The notes under the pieces were generated by a model that saw nothing but the letters and a program-made list of their open reading frames with translations, was not told the origin of the DNA and searched no databases. This document shows positions 48,530 through 56,215 of a stretch of DNA of 64,000 nt, piece by piece (positions within the stretch are counted from its first letter, which is position 1; each line of letters starts with the position of its first letter). This DNA comes from Kocuria rosea subsp. polaris (GTDB lineage Bacteria > Actinomycetota > Actinomycetes > Actinomycetales > Micrococcaceae). The stretch lies in contig NZ_LQBK01000004.1 of the NCBI RefSeq assembly GCF_001483755.1, forward strand, positions 351,889 through 415,888. The letters run 5' to 3'. A program made the translations under genes and the position numbers.

Positions 48530-48553
48530 ATCCTACCGGCGGGTCCGTAGGAT
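48530..48553. promoter_or_regulatory. Overlapping divergent -10 elements
   Basis: ATCCTA (48530-48535) and TAGGAT (48548-48553) form an inverted pair 12 bp apart. Read outwards, each is a TAGGAT -10, one for the crcB pair and one for the plus-strand gene at 48560, which begins 6 nt after its -10 (leaderless). Weak -35 elements make this tentative. Confidence 0.35.
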
Positions 48554-48559
48554 GTCGGG

Positions 48560-49642
48560 GTGCAGACGATACGCGGTGCCCGGATCCTCCTGGCCCTCAA
48601 GACCTCGCTGGCCGTGGCCCTGTCCTGGGTCGTGGCCCAGCGGATGCCCGGAGTGATCGACGACTACCCGTACTATGCCCCGCTGGGCGCGATCTCCGCG
48701 ATGTACCCGACCGTGCTGGGCTCGGTGCGCGCGGGCCTGCAGACGGTCGCCGGCATCGCCCTGGGCATCATGCTGGCCGCGGGAGTCCTGCTGATCGGGG
48801 ATCCCAATCTCGTGACCGTGTCGGTGGCGGTCGGCCTGGGCGTGCTCCTGGCGGGCATCCGTCAGCTCGGGGCCGGAGCGGAGTACGTCCCGGTCGGAGC
48901 CCTGTTCGTGCTCATCGTCGGGGGCCAGGACGCGGAGGGCTTCTCGGCGGGCTTCCTCGTGCAGATGTCCGTGGGCGTCGCGATCGGCCTGCTCGTCAAC
49001 GTGACGGTCATCCCGCCCCTGGACTTCCGCACCGCCCGGCTGCAGCTCGACCGGCTGCAGAACGTCGCGGTCGACTACCTCGAGGACGTCGCCGGGGAGC
49101 TCGCGGAGCCCGGGACCACCGGGGGACGGGATTGGCGCCAGCGCAACCACGCGCTCGTGCGCATCACGGGCGAGGTGCGCGAGGCGGTCGACGAGTCGGC
49201 GCGCAGCGCCCGCGGCAACCCCCGGATGGTGCTCCGCCGCCGCCGGCGCCGCGCCGGGGCCTCGGCGGACCCCGGCTACGACTCCCTGCTGAAGCTCGAG
49301 AACGTGATCTTCCACCTCCGGGGCTTCACGGACGCGCTGCGGGAGCTCTACGACCACGAGCAGCACGACTGGCTGGTGCCCGCCGCCCTGAGCGCCCGGC
49401 TCGCCGAGGCGGTGCAGTCCGCCGCCGACGCGGTGCGCGCGTGGGCCGACGGCGAGGACCCCGAGGAGGCGGCCGAGCGGGTCCGCTCCCTGGTGGGCCG
49501 GCTCCACGCCGAGCTCACCGACCCCTCGCGGGCGGAGGACCGGCTGGTCATGGCCGCGGCCCAGGACCTCGCCCGGCTCGTGGCGGTCCTGGACCCGCCG
49601 ACCGCCCCGACGGCGGGCAGCAGCGCCGTGACGCGGGGCTGA
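48560..49642 (+). CDS. Aromatic acid exporter-like membrane protein (FUSC/ArAE type)
   Basis: A 360-aa membrane protein. The N-terminal half holds about six hydrophobic segments typical of the FUSC/aromatic acid exporter group (ARILLALKTSLAVALSWVVAQ, YYAPLGAISAMYPTVLGSVRAGLQ). The C-terminal half is a soluble helical domain (DFRTARLQLDRLQNVAVDYLEDV). Relatives such as AaeB export aromatic carboxylates. The GTG at 48560 appears leaderless. No AaeA-like membrane fusion protein is encoded nearby, as expected for a single-membrane bacterium. Confidence 0.83.
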   Translation: MQTIRGARILLALKTSLAVALSWVVAQRMPGVIDDYPYYAPLGAISAMYPTVLGSVRAGLQTVAGIALGIMLAAGVLLIGDPNLVTVSVAVGLGVLLAGIRQLGAGAEYVPVGALFVLIVGGQDAEGFSAGFLVQMSVGVAIGLLVNVTVIPPLDFRTARLQLDRLQNVAVDYLEDVAGELAEPGTTGGRDWRQRNHALVRITGEVREAVDESARSARGNPRMVLRRRRRRAGASADPGYDSLLKLENVIFHLRGFTDALRELYDHEQHDWLVPAALSARLAEAVQSAADAVRAWADGEDPEEAAERVRSLVGRLHAELTDPSRAEDRLVMAAAQDLARLVAVLDPPTAPTAGSSAVTRG

Positions 49643-49707
49643 GGCCCGCACCGGCCGCGGGGCGGCGCCGTTCCCGGTGCCTGCGGGCCCCGGGAACGGC
49701 GCGCGGC

Positions 49708-50535
49708 TCAGGCCCGGCTGCGCCGCCGCAGGCGCAGGGCGACCGCCGCGCCCAGGGCGGTCCCGGCCACGAGCAGCCCGGCCAGGAGGCCGGGGCGCTG
49801 CTCCGGCTCCGCGGCGGCCGTCTGCATGTTGAGGCCCGGATTGACGGCCGCGGTCGCGGTCCCGGCGGGGGCCTCCACGACGGGGGCCTCGGCCACGGGG
49901 GCCTCGACGACGGGAGCCTCCACGACGGGAGCCTCCACGACAGGCGCGACGGGCGCCGGCGCGACCTCCACCGGGGCGGGGGCCACCGGGGCCACGGGTG
50001 CGGCGGGGGCCTCGCAGGCCACGATGGCCTGCTCGAGGAGCACGAGGAACTGGCCGACCGCGGCCTCGTCGAGGGCCAGCTGTGCCAGGAGAGCCTCGAA
50101 GGCCACGGCGGCGTCGGCGAGGGCCTGCTCGGCGACAGCGGGGTCGAGCGTGCCGAGCGCGGCGGCGAGCTCCTGGTCGAGCTCGAGGAGGCGCGCCTCG
50201 GCCTGGGCGATCGCCGCCGGGTCACCGGACTCCTGGGCGGCCATCAGCGCGGCCCCGGCCGCCTCCAGCTCCTGCAGGCTCGGCCCGCCGGCACCCCCGA
50301 CGAGTGCGGCGTACTGGGCCTCGGCGGCGGCCAGGGACTCGGCCGAGGAGTCGAGGGCCGCGAGCGAGTCGGGCGTGAGGCCCGCCCCGGCCAGCGCCGC
50401 GTCCAGCTGGGCCGTGGCCTCCAGGCAGGCGGGATCCCCGGGTGCGGCGAGGGCCGCCGGGGTGCCCGTGAAGAGGCCTCCGGCCAGCATCGCGGCCGCG
50501 GCGCCCGTGGCCGCCCATGTCTTTCCAGCAGTCAT
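49708..50535 (-). CDS. Secreted helical protein with Pro/Val-rich stalk and C-terminal membrane anchor
   Basis: A 275-aa surface-type protein. A signal peptide (to about 31, ending PAALA) is followed by a highly helical Ala/Glu/Leu-rich domain (LQELEAAGAALMAAQESGDPAA), then a Pro/Val/Ala/Glu stalk with repeated VVEAPV units (about 185-220), and finally a hydrophobic helix with an RLRRRSRA tail. The layout is that of a wall-spanning stalk with a membrane anchor, but no LPxTG motif is seen; GLNMQTA precedes the helix. Two cysteines (in ACLEA and ACEAP) could form a disulfide. Function unknown; possibly cell-surface structure or adhesion. Confidence 0.72.
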   Translation of the reverse strand: MTAGKTWAATGAAAAMLAGGLFTGTPAALAAPGDPACLEATAQLDAALAGAGLTPDSLAALDSSAESLAAAEAQYAALVGGAGGPSLQELEAAGAALMAAQESGDPAAIAQAEARLLELDQELAAALGTLDPAVAEQALADAAVAFEALLAQLALDEAAVGQFLVLLEQAIVACEAPAAPVAPVAPAPVEVAPAPVAPVVEAPVVEAPVVEAPVAEAPVVEAPAGTATAAVNPGLNMQTAAAEPEQRPGLLAGLLVAGTALGAAVALRLRRRSRA

Positions 50536-50722
50536 GTCCTGTGTCTCCTGTGCTCGGTCCTCGCCCCGGGGCCACCCCGCGGCCGGCAGCGCGCGGCAGA
50601 CCTCCCCCCGGCGTCACCGGTCCGCGCGCGGGGTGACAGGAAATGTCGTGCTGCTGGTCGGGCGGCGTGCGCCCCGGAGCTCGCGGAGATCCGGGGCGCG
50701 TCCGACGGACTGCTGTGCCGTC

Positions 50723-50752
50723 AAAGTACGCGCCGGTAGCCTTCGTTGGCAA
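50723..50752 (-). promoter_or_regulatory. Minus-strand promoter for the surface protein
   Basis: Read on the minus strand: TTGCCA (50752-50747), an 18-bp spacer and TACTTT (50728-50723). It would initiate near 50716 and give a leader of roughly 180 nt. Confidence 0.5.
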
Positions 50753-50862
50753 TAGTGAATCGACGGGTCGGGGCGGAGCCCTCCGGGCCGTCCGCCCGGA
50801 GGGGTCCGCAGGCCGGTGGAGGCGGGGATCCTGTCCCGCGCGCGCAGGACCGGGTGCGGGCA

Positions 50863-50903
50863 CGCCGCGACCCCCGGGTGCGTGGCACCCGGGGGTCGCG
50901 GCG
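50863..50903. terminator. Perfect 18-bp hairpin after the CstB-like gene
   Basis: CGCCGCGACCCCCGGGTG (50863-50880), loop CGTGG and its exact complement (50886-50903) lie 34 bp beyond the stop of the leftward persulfide dioxygenase gene. One of the strongest hairpins in the window; a likely terminator separating it from the surface-protein gene. Confidence 0.7.
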
Positions 50904-50936
50904 ATCGGAGAGCCCTCCGCCGGAGCGGAGCGCGGG

Positions 50937-52340
50937 TCAGTGGGCGGCCACGGAGTCCTGGGCGGCGGCCCAGGCGGCGTAGGAGCCTTCCAGCTCGACG
51001 ACGTCGTAGCCGGCGTGGCGCAGGGTGGAGGCCACGACGGAGGAGCGCAGCCCGCTCTGGCAGTAGGTCACGATCGTGCCCTGGGCCGGGAGCCGGTCCA
51101 GGTTCCACAGGACCCGGCCGCCGTGCAGCTGCACGGAACCGGGCACCGAGCCGGCGGCGTGCTCGCTCACGGCGCGCACGTCCAGCAGCATCGCCTTGTC
51201 GAAGGCCTCGACCTCCTCCGGGGCCACCAGACCCGGGGTGGACCGCGGCAGCCCCTCCACGGTGGTGACGTAGCCGGCCACGGCGTCGATGCCCACCCGC
51301 ACCAGGTGGTCCCAGAACTCGTCGGCGGCCTCCTGCTGGTCCTCGGCCAGCAGCACCAGCGGGCGGGGGTCGGTCTCGGGGTTCACCGCCCAGGCGGCGT
51401 AGGTGGCGATGGACGTGCCGGCCGGGATGTTCAGCGCCCCGGTCACGGTCCCGGCGTGCACCTCCTCGGCGGAGCGGGTGTCCACGAAGGTCACCTCGTC
51501 GGCGGCCAGGCGCTGGGCGACCTGCTCGGTGTCGAGCTCGGGCAGCGGGGCCCGCTCGCCCATGACGGCCGGGCCCCGGCGGTTCTGGTGCTTCATCCGC
51601 CCGAAGTAGAACGGGGCGTCGGGCTGGCCCTCGAGCAGCTCGGCGACGAAGCCGGCCTCGTCGTCGGCGGCCAGGTAGGGGCCCCACCAGGCGTAGAGGC
51701 GCTCGTAGCCGACCGTGGTGGAGGGGATCGCGCCCAGGGCCTTGCCGCAGGCCGAGCCCGCGCCGTGGCCGGGGAAGACCTGGACGTGGTCGGGCAGGGT
51801 CAGGAACTTCTGCTGGAGGCTGGCGAACATCTGCTGCGCGCCGAGGAAGCGGGTGTCCGCCCCGCCGGCGGCCTCGTCGAGCAGGTCCGGGCGGCCCAGG
51901 TCGCCGGAGAACACGAAGTCGCCGGTGAGCAGGTACCCGGGGGCGTCGGCGAAGGCGCCGTCGGTGACCAGGAAGGACAGGTGCTCGGGGGTGTGGCCCG
52001 GGGTGTGCACCGCGGCCACCACGATGTTGCCGATGCGGATCTCGTCACCGTCGTGCAGACGCTCCGCCTCGAACTCGTACTGCCAGTCCTCCCCGCCCTC
52101 ACCCGAGACGTGCATGGTGGCCCCGGTGGCGGCGGCCAGCTCGCGGGTGCCGGAGAGGTAGTCGGCGTGGATGTGGGTCTCGGTGACCGCGGTGATCTCC
52201 ATGCCGTTCTTGACGGCCAGGTCCCGGTAGACCTCGATGTCGCGGCGGGGATCGACCACCAGCGCCTGGCCGGTGGCCTGGCAGCCGATGAAGTAGCTGG
52301 CCTGGGCGAGGTCCTCGTCGTAGATGCGCTCGATCAGCAT
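50937..52340 (-). CDS. CstB-like persulfide dioxygenase-rhodanese fusion
   Basis: A 467-aa sulfide-detoxification enzyme in three parts. Residues 1-260 are a metallo-beta-lactamase-fold persulfide dioxygenase with iron-ligand motifs THIHADYLSG (H56, H58, D60), HTPGHTPEH (112-120), GDFVFSGDLGRPDLL (140-154) and PGHGAGSACGK. Residues about 280-360 are a pseudo-rhodanese without the catalytic Cys. Residues about 380-460 are an active rhodanese with C427 in CQSGLRS. This layout and length match Staphylococcus CstB, which oxidises low-molecular persulfides to thiosulfate via sulfite. Two CstR-type palindromes lie at its promoter. It follows the sulfolipid genes SQD1 and SqdX on the same strand. 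Confidence 0.9.
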   Translation of the reverse strand: MLIERIYDEDLAQASYFIGCQATGQALVVDPRRDIEVYRDLAVKNGMEITAVTETHIHADYLSGTRELAAATGATMHVSGEGGEDWQYEFEAERLHDGDEIRIGNIVVAAVHTPGHTPEHLSFLVTDGAFADAPGYLLTGDFVFSGDLGRPDLLDEAAGGADTRFLGAQQMFASLQQKFLTLPDHVQVFPGHGAGSACGKALGAIPSTTVGYERLYAWWGPYLAADDEAGFVAELLEGQPDAPFYFGRMKHQNRRGPAVMGERAPLPELDTEQVAQRLAADEVTFVDTRSAEEVHAGTVTGALNIPAGTSIATYAAWAVNPETDPRPLVLLAEDQQEAADEFWDHLVRVGIDAVAGYVTTVEGLPRSTPGLVAPEEVEAFDKAMLLDVRAVSEHAAGSVPGSVQLHGGRVLWNLDRLPAQGTIVTYCQSGLRSSVVASTLRHAGYDVVELEGSYAAWAAAQDSVAAH

Positions 52341-52409
52341 GGTGCTCTCCTTGGTTCGCTGGTTGGTGACGCGTGCCCCGTCGGGGCTTCCCGCGTCGTG
52401 CTGAGCACA

Positions 52410-52438
52410 ACGATAATACCCCTGGGGGTATAGCGCAA
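52410..52438 (-). promoter_or_regulatory. Promoter of the CstB-like gene with the operator filling the spacer
   Basis: On the minus strand TTGCGC (52438-52433) and TATCGT (52415-52410) are 17 bp apart, and the 16-bp CstR-type palindrome (52416-52431) fills that spacer almost exactly. Repressor binding would block RNA polymerase directly. Confidence 0.5.
52416..52431. promoter_or_regulatory. CsoR/CstR-type operator 1
   Basis: ATACCCC-TG-GGGGTAT: perfect 7-bp arms. C4-x2-G4 palindromes flanked by TA are the recognised operator style of CsoR-family repressors, including the persulfide sensor CstR. No csoR/cstR gene lies in the window. Confidence 0.72.
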
Positions 52439-52439
52439 G

Positions 52440-52453
52440 TACCCCCGGGGGTA
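52440..52453. promoter_or_regulatory. CsoR/CstR-type operator 2
   Basis: TACCCCCGGGGGTA, a perfect 14-bp palindrome centred 23 bp (about two helical turns) from operator 1, so two repressor tetramers could bind on the same DNA face. It lies just beyond the stop codon of the upstream glycosyltransferase gene. Confidence 0.72.
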
Positions 52454-52454
52454 T

Positions 52455-53612
52455 TTAGCGGGCGGGGCGCCGGGATCGTTGCCGGCGGGTGCGGTGCCGC
52501 TCGACCGCCTCCTGGTAGGACGCCACGAGGGCCTCGGTCGCGGCCCGCCAGCCGAGGCCCTCCGCGTCGGCCCGGCCGGCCGCGCCCATCCGCGCGCGCA
52601 GGGCCGCGTCGTCGAGCAGCCGGGCCAGGCCGCCGGTGAGCGCGTCCGTGTCCCCGGGCGGCACGAGCAGTCCGGTCCGCCCGTCCTGCACCGCGAAGGG
52701 GATCCCGCCGGCCCGGGCGCCCACCACCGGCACCCCGCTGGCCAGGGACTCCAGGGCCACGAGCCCCAGGGTCTCCGTGGTGGACGGGAACGCGAACACG
52801 TCCGCCGAGGCGTAGGCGGCCGCCAGCTCCTCCCCGGCGAGCCGCCCCGGGAAGACCACGGGGGCGCCCGCGAAGCGCCGTTCGAGCTCCGCCCGGTGCG
52901 GGCCGTCGCCCACCACGGCGAGCCGGGTGCCCGGCAGCCGCCGCAGCGGTTCGAGCAGCGCCGCCACGTTCTTCTCCCGCGACAGCCGCCCGACGGAGAG
53001 CACCAGGCGGTCGCCGGGGTGCCCGTCGGTGAGCCGGGCACGCATCGCGGGGGACGCCTTCGCGGGGTGGAACAGCTCCGTGTCGACGCCCTTGGGCCAC
53101 AGCGCCGTGCCGCGCACGCCCAGGGCCTCCGCGCGTTCCACCATGGGGTCCGACGTGCACAGCGTGATGCCGGCGAGGTTGTGGGTCGTGCGGATCCATC
53201 GCTCCACGGGCCGGCGCAGGACGCCGAGCCCGTGCCTGAACGCGCTCATGTACTGCGGCACGTCGGTGTGGAAGGACGCGAGCAGCGGCAGGTCCCGGGC
53301 CCGGGCCGAGAGGGCGCCCCACGCGCCGAACCACACCGGGTTCACGGCGTGCACCACGTCGGGGCGGAACGCCGACACGGCGCGCTCGGCCCGCGGGGAC
53401 GGCAGGCCTCCCCGGACGTCCCGGTACCAGGGGAACGCCACGGACGGGACCCTGAGCACCCGGTGCGGGCCCCAGTGCCCGGGCGGGTTCCCCGGCGTGA
53501 GCACGAGCGCCTCGTGGCCGAGCTCCCCGAGCTCGTCGAGGGTGCGCGTCAGGCGCGTCACCACCCCGTCGACGTTCGGGACGAAGACGTCCGTGTACAG
53601 CGCGATCCGCAT
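52455..53612 (-). CDS. SqdX-like glycosyltransferase family 4 (sulfoquinovosyltransferase candidate)
   Basis: A 385-aa GT-B enzyme. The first strand MRIALYTDVFVPNVDGVVTRL matches the SqdX/SQD2 opening, and the C-terminal GT4 domain shows VGRLSREKNVAALL, SADVFAFPSTTETLGLVALESLASG and GLLVPPGDTDALT. SqdX transfers sulfoquinovose from UDP-sulfoquinovose to diacylglycerol. Its gene follows the SQD1 gene by 8 bp, which makes this function likely rather than a generic mannosyl- or glucosyltransferase such as PimB. No ribosome site is strong before the ATG at 53612, consistent with coupling to the preceding gene. It probably acts at the inner face of the membrane. Confidence 0.8.
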   Translation of the reverse strand: MRIALYTDVFVPNVDGVVTRLTRTLDELGELGHEALVLTPGNPPGHWGPHRVLRVPSVAFPWYRDVRGGLPSPRAERAVSAFRPDVVHAVNPVWFGAWGALSARARDLPLLASFHTDVPQYMSAFRHGLGVLRRPVERWIRTTHNLAGITLCTSDPMVERAEALGVRGTALWPKGVDTELFHPAKASPAMRARLTDGHPGDRLVLSVGRLSREKNVAALLEPLRRLPGTRLAVVGDGPHRAELERRFAGAPVVFPGRLAGEELAAAYASADVFAFPSTTETLGLVALESLASGVPVVGARAGGIPFAVQDGRTGLLVPPGDTDALTGGLARLLDDAALRARMGAAGRADAEGLGWRAATEALVASYQEAVERHRTRRQRSRRPAR

Positions 53613-53620
53613 CCGCCGGC

Positions 53621-54835
53621 TCAGGCGCCCACGGCCACGGGGTGGGCCGGCCGCGACGGGACGCCCGGGCGGCGGCGGGCGTTCCACACGGACGTCGCCG
53701 GGATGCGGGAGAGGTCCACGCGGTGGGCCCAGCGCACGGCGGTCTGCTCGACCTCCCGGAGCAGGCCCTCCGACAGGGTGGTGGGTCGCAGTCCGAGGTC
53801 CAGGAACGCGGCGTTCTCGACGTGCAGGTCGTTCTCCGCGAACTCCTGGCGGGGGTTGGGGACCGTCTCCACCTCCGCGCCGGTGAGCCCGGCCACGAGG
53901 CGGGCGAGGTCGCGGACCCGGTGCGTCTCCGTCATCTGGTTGAAGATCTTGACCCGGTCCCCGGCCTCCGGCGGGTTCAGCAGGGCGAGCTCCACGCACC
54001 GGACCGTGTCCTGGAGGTGGATGAACGCGCGGGTCTGCCCGCCCGTGCCGTGCACGGTCAGCGGGTGCCCGACCGCCGCCTGGACGAGGAAGCGGTTGAG
54101 GACCGTGCCGTAGTCGCCGTCGTAGTCGAAGCGGTTGACGAGCCGCTCGTCGAGCGCCGTCTCGGCGGTGCCGGTGCCCCAGACGATGCCCTGGTGCAGG
54201 TCGGTGATCCGCAGCCCGTCGTTCTTGGCGTAGAACGCGAACATGGTCTGATCCAGCACCTTGGTCATGTGGTAGAGCGAGCCGGGGTGTGACGGGTAGA
54301 GGATCTGCTGGGCGACGCCGCCGCGCGGGCCGGGGACCTCCACGTCCAGGTAGCCCTCGGGGATCCGCATCCCGGCGGTGCCGTACCCGTAGACGCCCAT
54401 GGTGCCCAGGTGCACGAGGTGGACGTCCAGGCCGGACTCCACGATCGCGCACAGCACGTTGTGGGTGGCGTTGACGTTGTTGTCCACGGTGTAGCGCTTG
54501 GTGCGCGGGCTCTTCATGGAGAACGGCGCCGCCCGCTGCTCCGCGAAGTGCACCACGGCGTCCGGGCGCTCGATGACGAGGAGGTCCAGGAACGCCTCGT
54601 AGTCCTCGGCGAGGTCGATCTCGGCGGTGCCGAGCCGCCGGCCCGTGCGCTCCGCCCACGCCGCCAGTCGCTCGTCGAGGCCGCGGATGGGGGTCAGCGA
54701 CTCCGTCCCGAGCTGGACGTCGATGGCGCGCCGGGAGAGGTTGTCGACCACGACCACGTCGTGGCCGCGCGCGGACAGGTGCAGGGCGGCGGGCCAGCCG
54801 CAGAAGCCGTCACCGCCGAGGATCAGGATCTTCAC
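53621..54835 (-). CDS. sqdB: UDP-sulfoquinovose synthase (SQD1/SqdB)
   Basis: A 404-aa extended short-chain dehydrogenase that makes UDP-sulfoquinovose from UDP-glucose and sulfite. The NAD motif GGDGFCGW (7-14) matches SQD1's GGDGYCGW. The segments HFAEQRAAPFSM (96-107), HLGTMGVYGYG with T145, YHMTK with Y188 and K192, DLHQGIVWG and FGTALNRF-like YGTVLNRFLVQAAVGHPLTV are near copies of plant and cyanobacterial SQD1. The length is the family's usual length. The GTG at 54835 follows GGAG by 5 nt. It leads a sulfolipid unit with the SqdX-like transferase; SQDG synthesis is unusual for an actinobacterium. Confidence 0.9.
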   Translation of the reverse strand: MKILILGGDGFCGWPAALHLSARGHDVVVVDNLSRRAIDVQLGTESLTPIRGLDERLAAWAERTGRRLGTAEIDLAEDYEAFLDLLVIERPDAVVHFAEQRAAPFSMKSPRTKRYTVDNNVNATHNVLCAIVESGLDVHLVHLGTMGVYGYGTAGMRIPEGYLDVEVPGPRGGVAQQILYPSHPGSLYHMTKVLDQTMFAFYAKNDGLRITDLHQGIVWGTGTAETALDERLVNRFDYDGDYGTVLNRFLVQAAVGHPLTVHGTGGQTRAFIHLQDTVRCVELALLNPPEAGDRVKIFNQMTETHRVRDLARLVAGLTGAEVETVPNPRQEFAENDLHVENAAFLDLGLRPTTLSEGLLREVEQTAVRWAHRVDLSRIPATSVWNARRRPGVPSRPAHPVAVGA

Positions 54836-54889
54836 TGGTGCTCCGTTCCCGGCCCGGCCGGTGCCGGGCCCGTCGTGTCGGTGTCGGTG

Positions 54890-55657
54890 TCAGCGTGGAG
54901 GACGCGTGTGAACCCGGAGTGAACGGTCCTGGACCAGCTGCTGGTGCCCGAACGAACCGGGGCCGACCGCCCACGCCGGACCGGCCAGTTCCCGCAGCTC
55001 GTGGGGCAGATAGGCGCGGCGCAGGGAGCGCAGCCCGTCGGTGCGCAGGAACGAGCCCGCGGCCAGGGGCAGGACGCCCACCGCGTACAGCCGGTAGGCC
55101 GCCGGGCTGCGCACGAGGTCGTTGTGCACCACGAGCCGGCCGGCCAGCCGCTCGGAGTCCGCCACGAGCTCCCGCACGGGCCCGGGGTCCAGGTGGTGGA
55201 GCAGGTGGTTGGAGACCACCACGTCGAACGTCTCGCCGGCCGTGACGAGCTCCCGGCTGGTGACCCGCCGGAAGGCCGGGGGCGCCGCCCGCGGGTGCCG
55301 GACCGCCCAGCGGGCGGTCCGTGCCGACGCCCAGCGGTGGGCGCGGGCGTCCGGGTCGATGCCGGTGATGCGCAGGTCGATCCCGTCCCGCTGCGCCCAC
55401 CGGGCCAGGGCGCGCGCGACGTCCCCGCCGCCGCAGCCGACGTCCAGGAGGCTCAGCGGGCGGCCGGTCGCGGCGAGGGGCCGGATCCGGTGCCGGTAGG
55501 TGGCGGACCAGCCGGCGACCAGGGAGTTGACGAGGTCGAAGCGCGCGTAGGTGCGCTCCAGCGCGGCGAGGTCGCAGCCGGGGTCGTCCATGAGCTCGCG
55601 CAGCCCGGCGTCCCGCCGGGAGAGGTCGGGCCGGGCGCGCGGCAGGACGGAGGGCAT
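54890..55657 (-). CDS. Class I SAM-dependent methyltransferase
   Basis: A 255-aa methyltransferase. The SAM-binding motif I is LLDVGCGGGDVARALARW (about 70-87), followed by ITGIDPDARA and VVSNHLLHHL. The N-terminal DLVNSLVAGWSATYRHRIRP resembles methyltransferases found beside type III polyketide synthases and FAD hydroxylases in actinobacteria, but none of those genes are here. It lies 54 bp upstream of the UDP-sulfoquinovose synthase gene on the same strand, so it may be co-transcribed. Its substrate is unknown; a lipid or quinone headgroup is possible. Confidence 0.85.
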   Translation of the reverse strand: MPSVLPRARPDLSRRDAGLRELMDDPGCDLAALERTYARFDLVNSLVAGWSATYRHRIRPLAATGRPLSLLDVGCGGGDVARALARWAQRDGIDLRITGIDPDARAHRWASARTARWAVRHPRAAPPAFRRVTSRELVTAGETFDVVVSNHLLHHLDPGPVRELVADSERLAGRLVVHNDLVRSPAAYRLYAVGVLPLAAGSFLRTDGLRSLRRAYLPHELRELAGPAWAVGPGSFGHQQLVQDRSLRVHTRPPR

Positions 55658-55786
55658 CTGCCCATTCTGCGCAGGACGACACGATCCGCCAAGGAGCGCG
55701 GCGGGCCGGGAGCGGCGTGCCGTGCCGTCACTAGACTGGGGATCTCTGCCGGCGCCGGGCAGGAGCAGACGGGAGAAGGGGGCCGC

Positions 55787-56185
55787 GTGGGACACACCGT
55801 GCGTGCCGTGGGCTCGTCGCCCGCGCCGTGGATCGGTCTCGCGAGCGCGTGCTGGGCCGCCAACGCCGCCCTGGGCGCGTCCGTGGGCGCCGGGCTCGTG
55901 CGCACGGGCCGGTTCCGCTGGATCCACCACGCCCTCTACATCGCCACCACCACCACGACGGCGGCCGCCGCGCTCCTCGCCGCCTGCTCGTCCTCCGCCT
56001 CCGGGCGCGCCGCGGGCCGAGCCCTGGCGCCGGCGCTGCTGCCCCTGCTCGCCCTCCCGCGCATCGGCACGCCGGCCCAGGGGCACCCGCGCCGCCACGC
56101 GCTCGCGGCGCTGTCCGCGGCACCGTTCTACGCCGCGGCCCTGGGCCGCGCCCGCGCCGCCCGCGGACCGACCCGCCCGTCCTGA
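55787..56185 (+). CDS. Small hypothetical membrane protein
   Basis: A 132-aa protein with three or four hydrophobic segments, Ala-rich and arginine-flanked (WIGLASACWAANAALGASVGAG, HALYIATTTTTAAAALLAAC). No recognisable domain. A GAGAAGGGG site precedes the GTG at 55787. It lies divergent from the methyltransferase gene and 30 bp ahead of the nitroreductase gene. Confidence 0.65.
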   Translation: MGHTVRAVGSSPAPWIGLASACWAANAALGASVGAGLVRTGRFRWIHHALYIATTTTTAAAALLAACSSSASGRAAGRALAPALLPLLALPRIGTPAQGHPRRHALAALSAAPFYAAALGRARAARGPTRPS

Positions 56186-56215
56186 CCCGATCCGCCCGAT
56201 CTGACCGGAGAGCAC

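Larger units (their letters stand above)
50536..50936. other. Intergenic region with promoter and terminator
   Basis: A 401-bp gap without a supported gene. It contains a minus-strand promoter for the surface-protein gene (50723-50752), a leader of about 180 nt with a short inverted repeat near 50611-50637, and a strong terminator hairpin (50863-50903) for the rhodanese gene. Open frames crossing it are antisense or chance. Confidence 0.5.

Noticed and set aside
48482-48559. Possible fluoride riboswitch ahead of the crcB pair
   Set aside because: The 78-bp region has no crcB-motif pseudoknot pattern that I can recognise; only promoter-like elements.
49708-50535. LPxTG sortase substrate
   Set aside because: No LPxTG, LAxTG or close variant precedes the C-terminal helix; only GLNMQTA is present.
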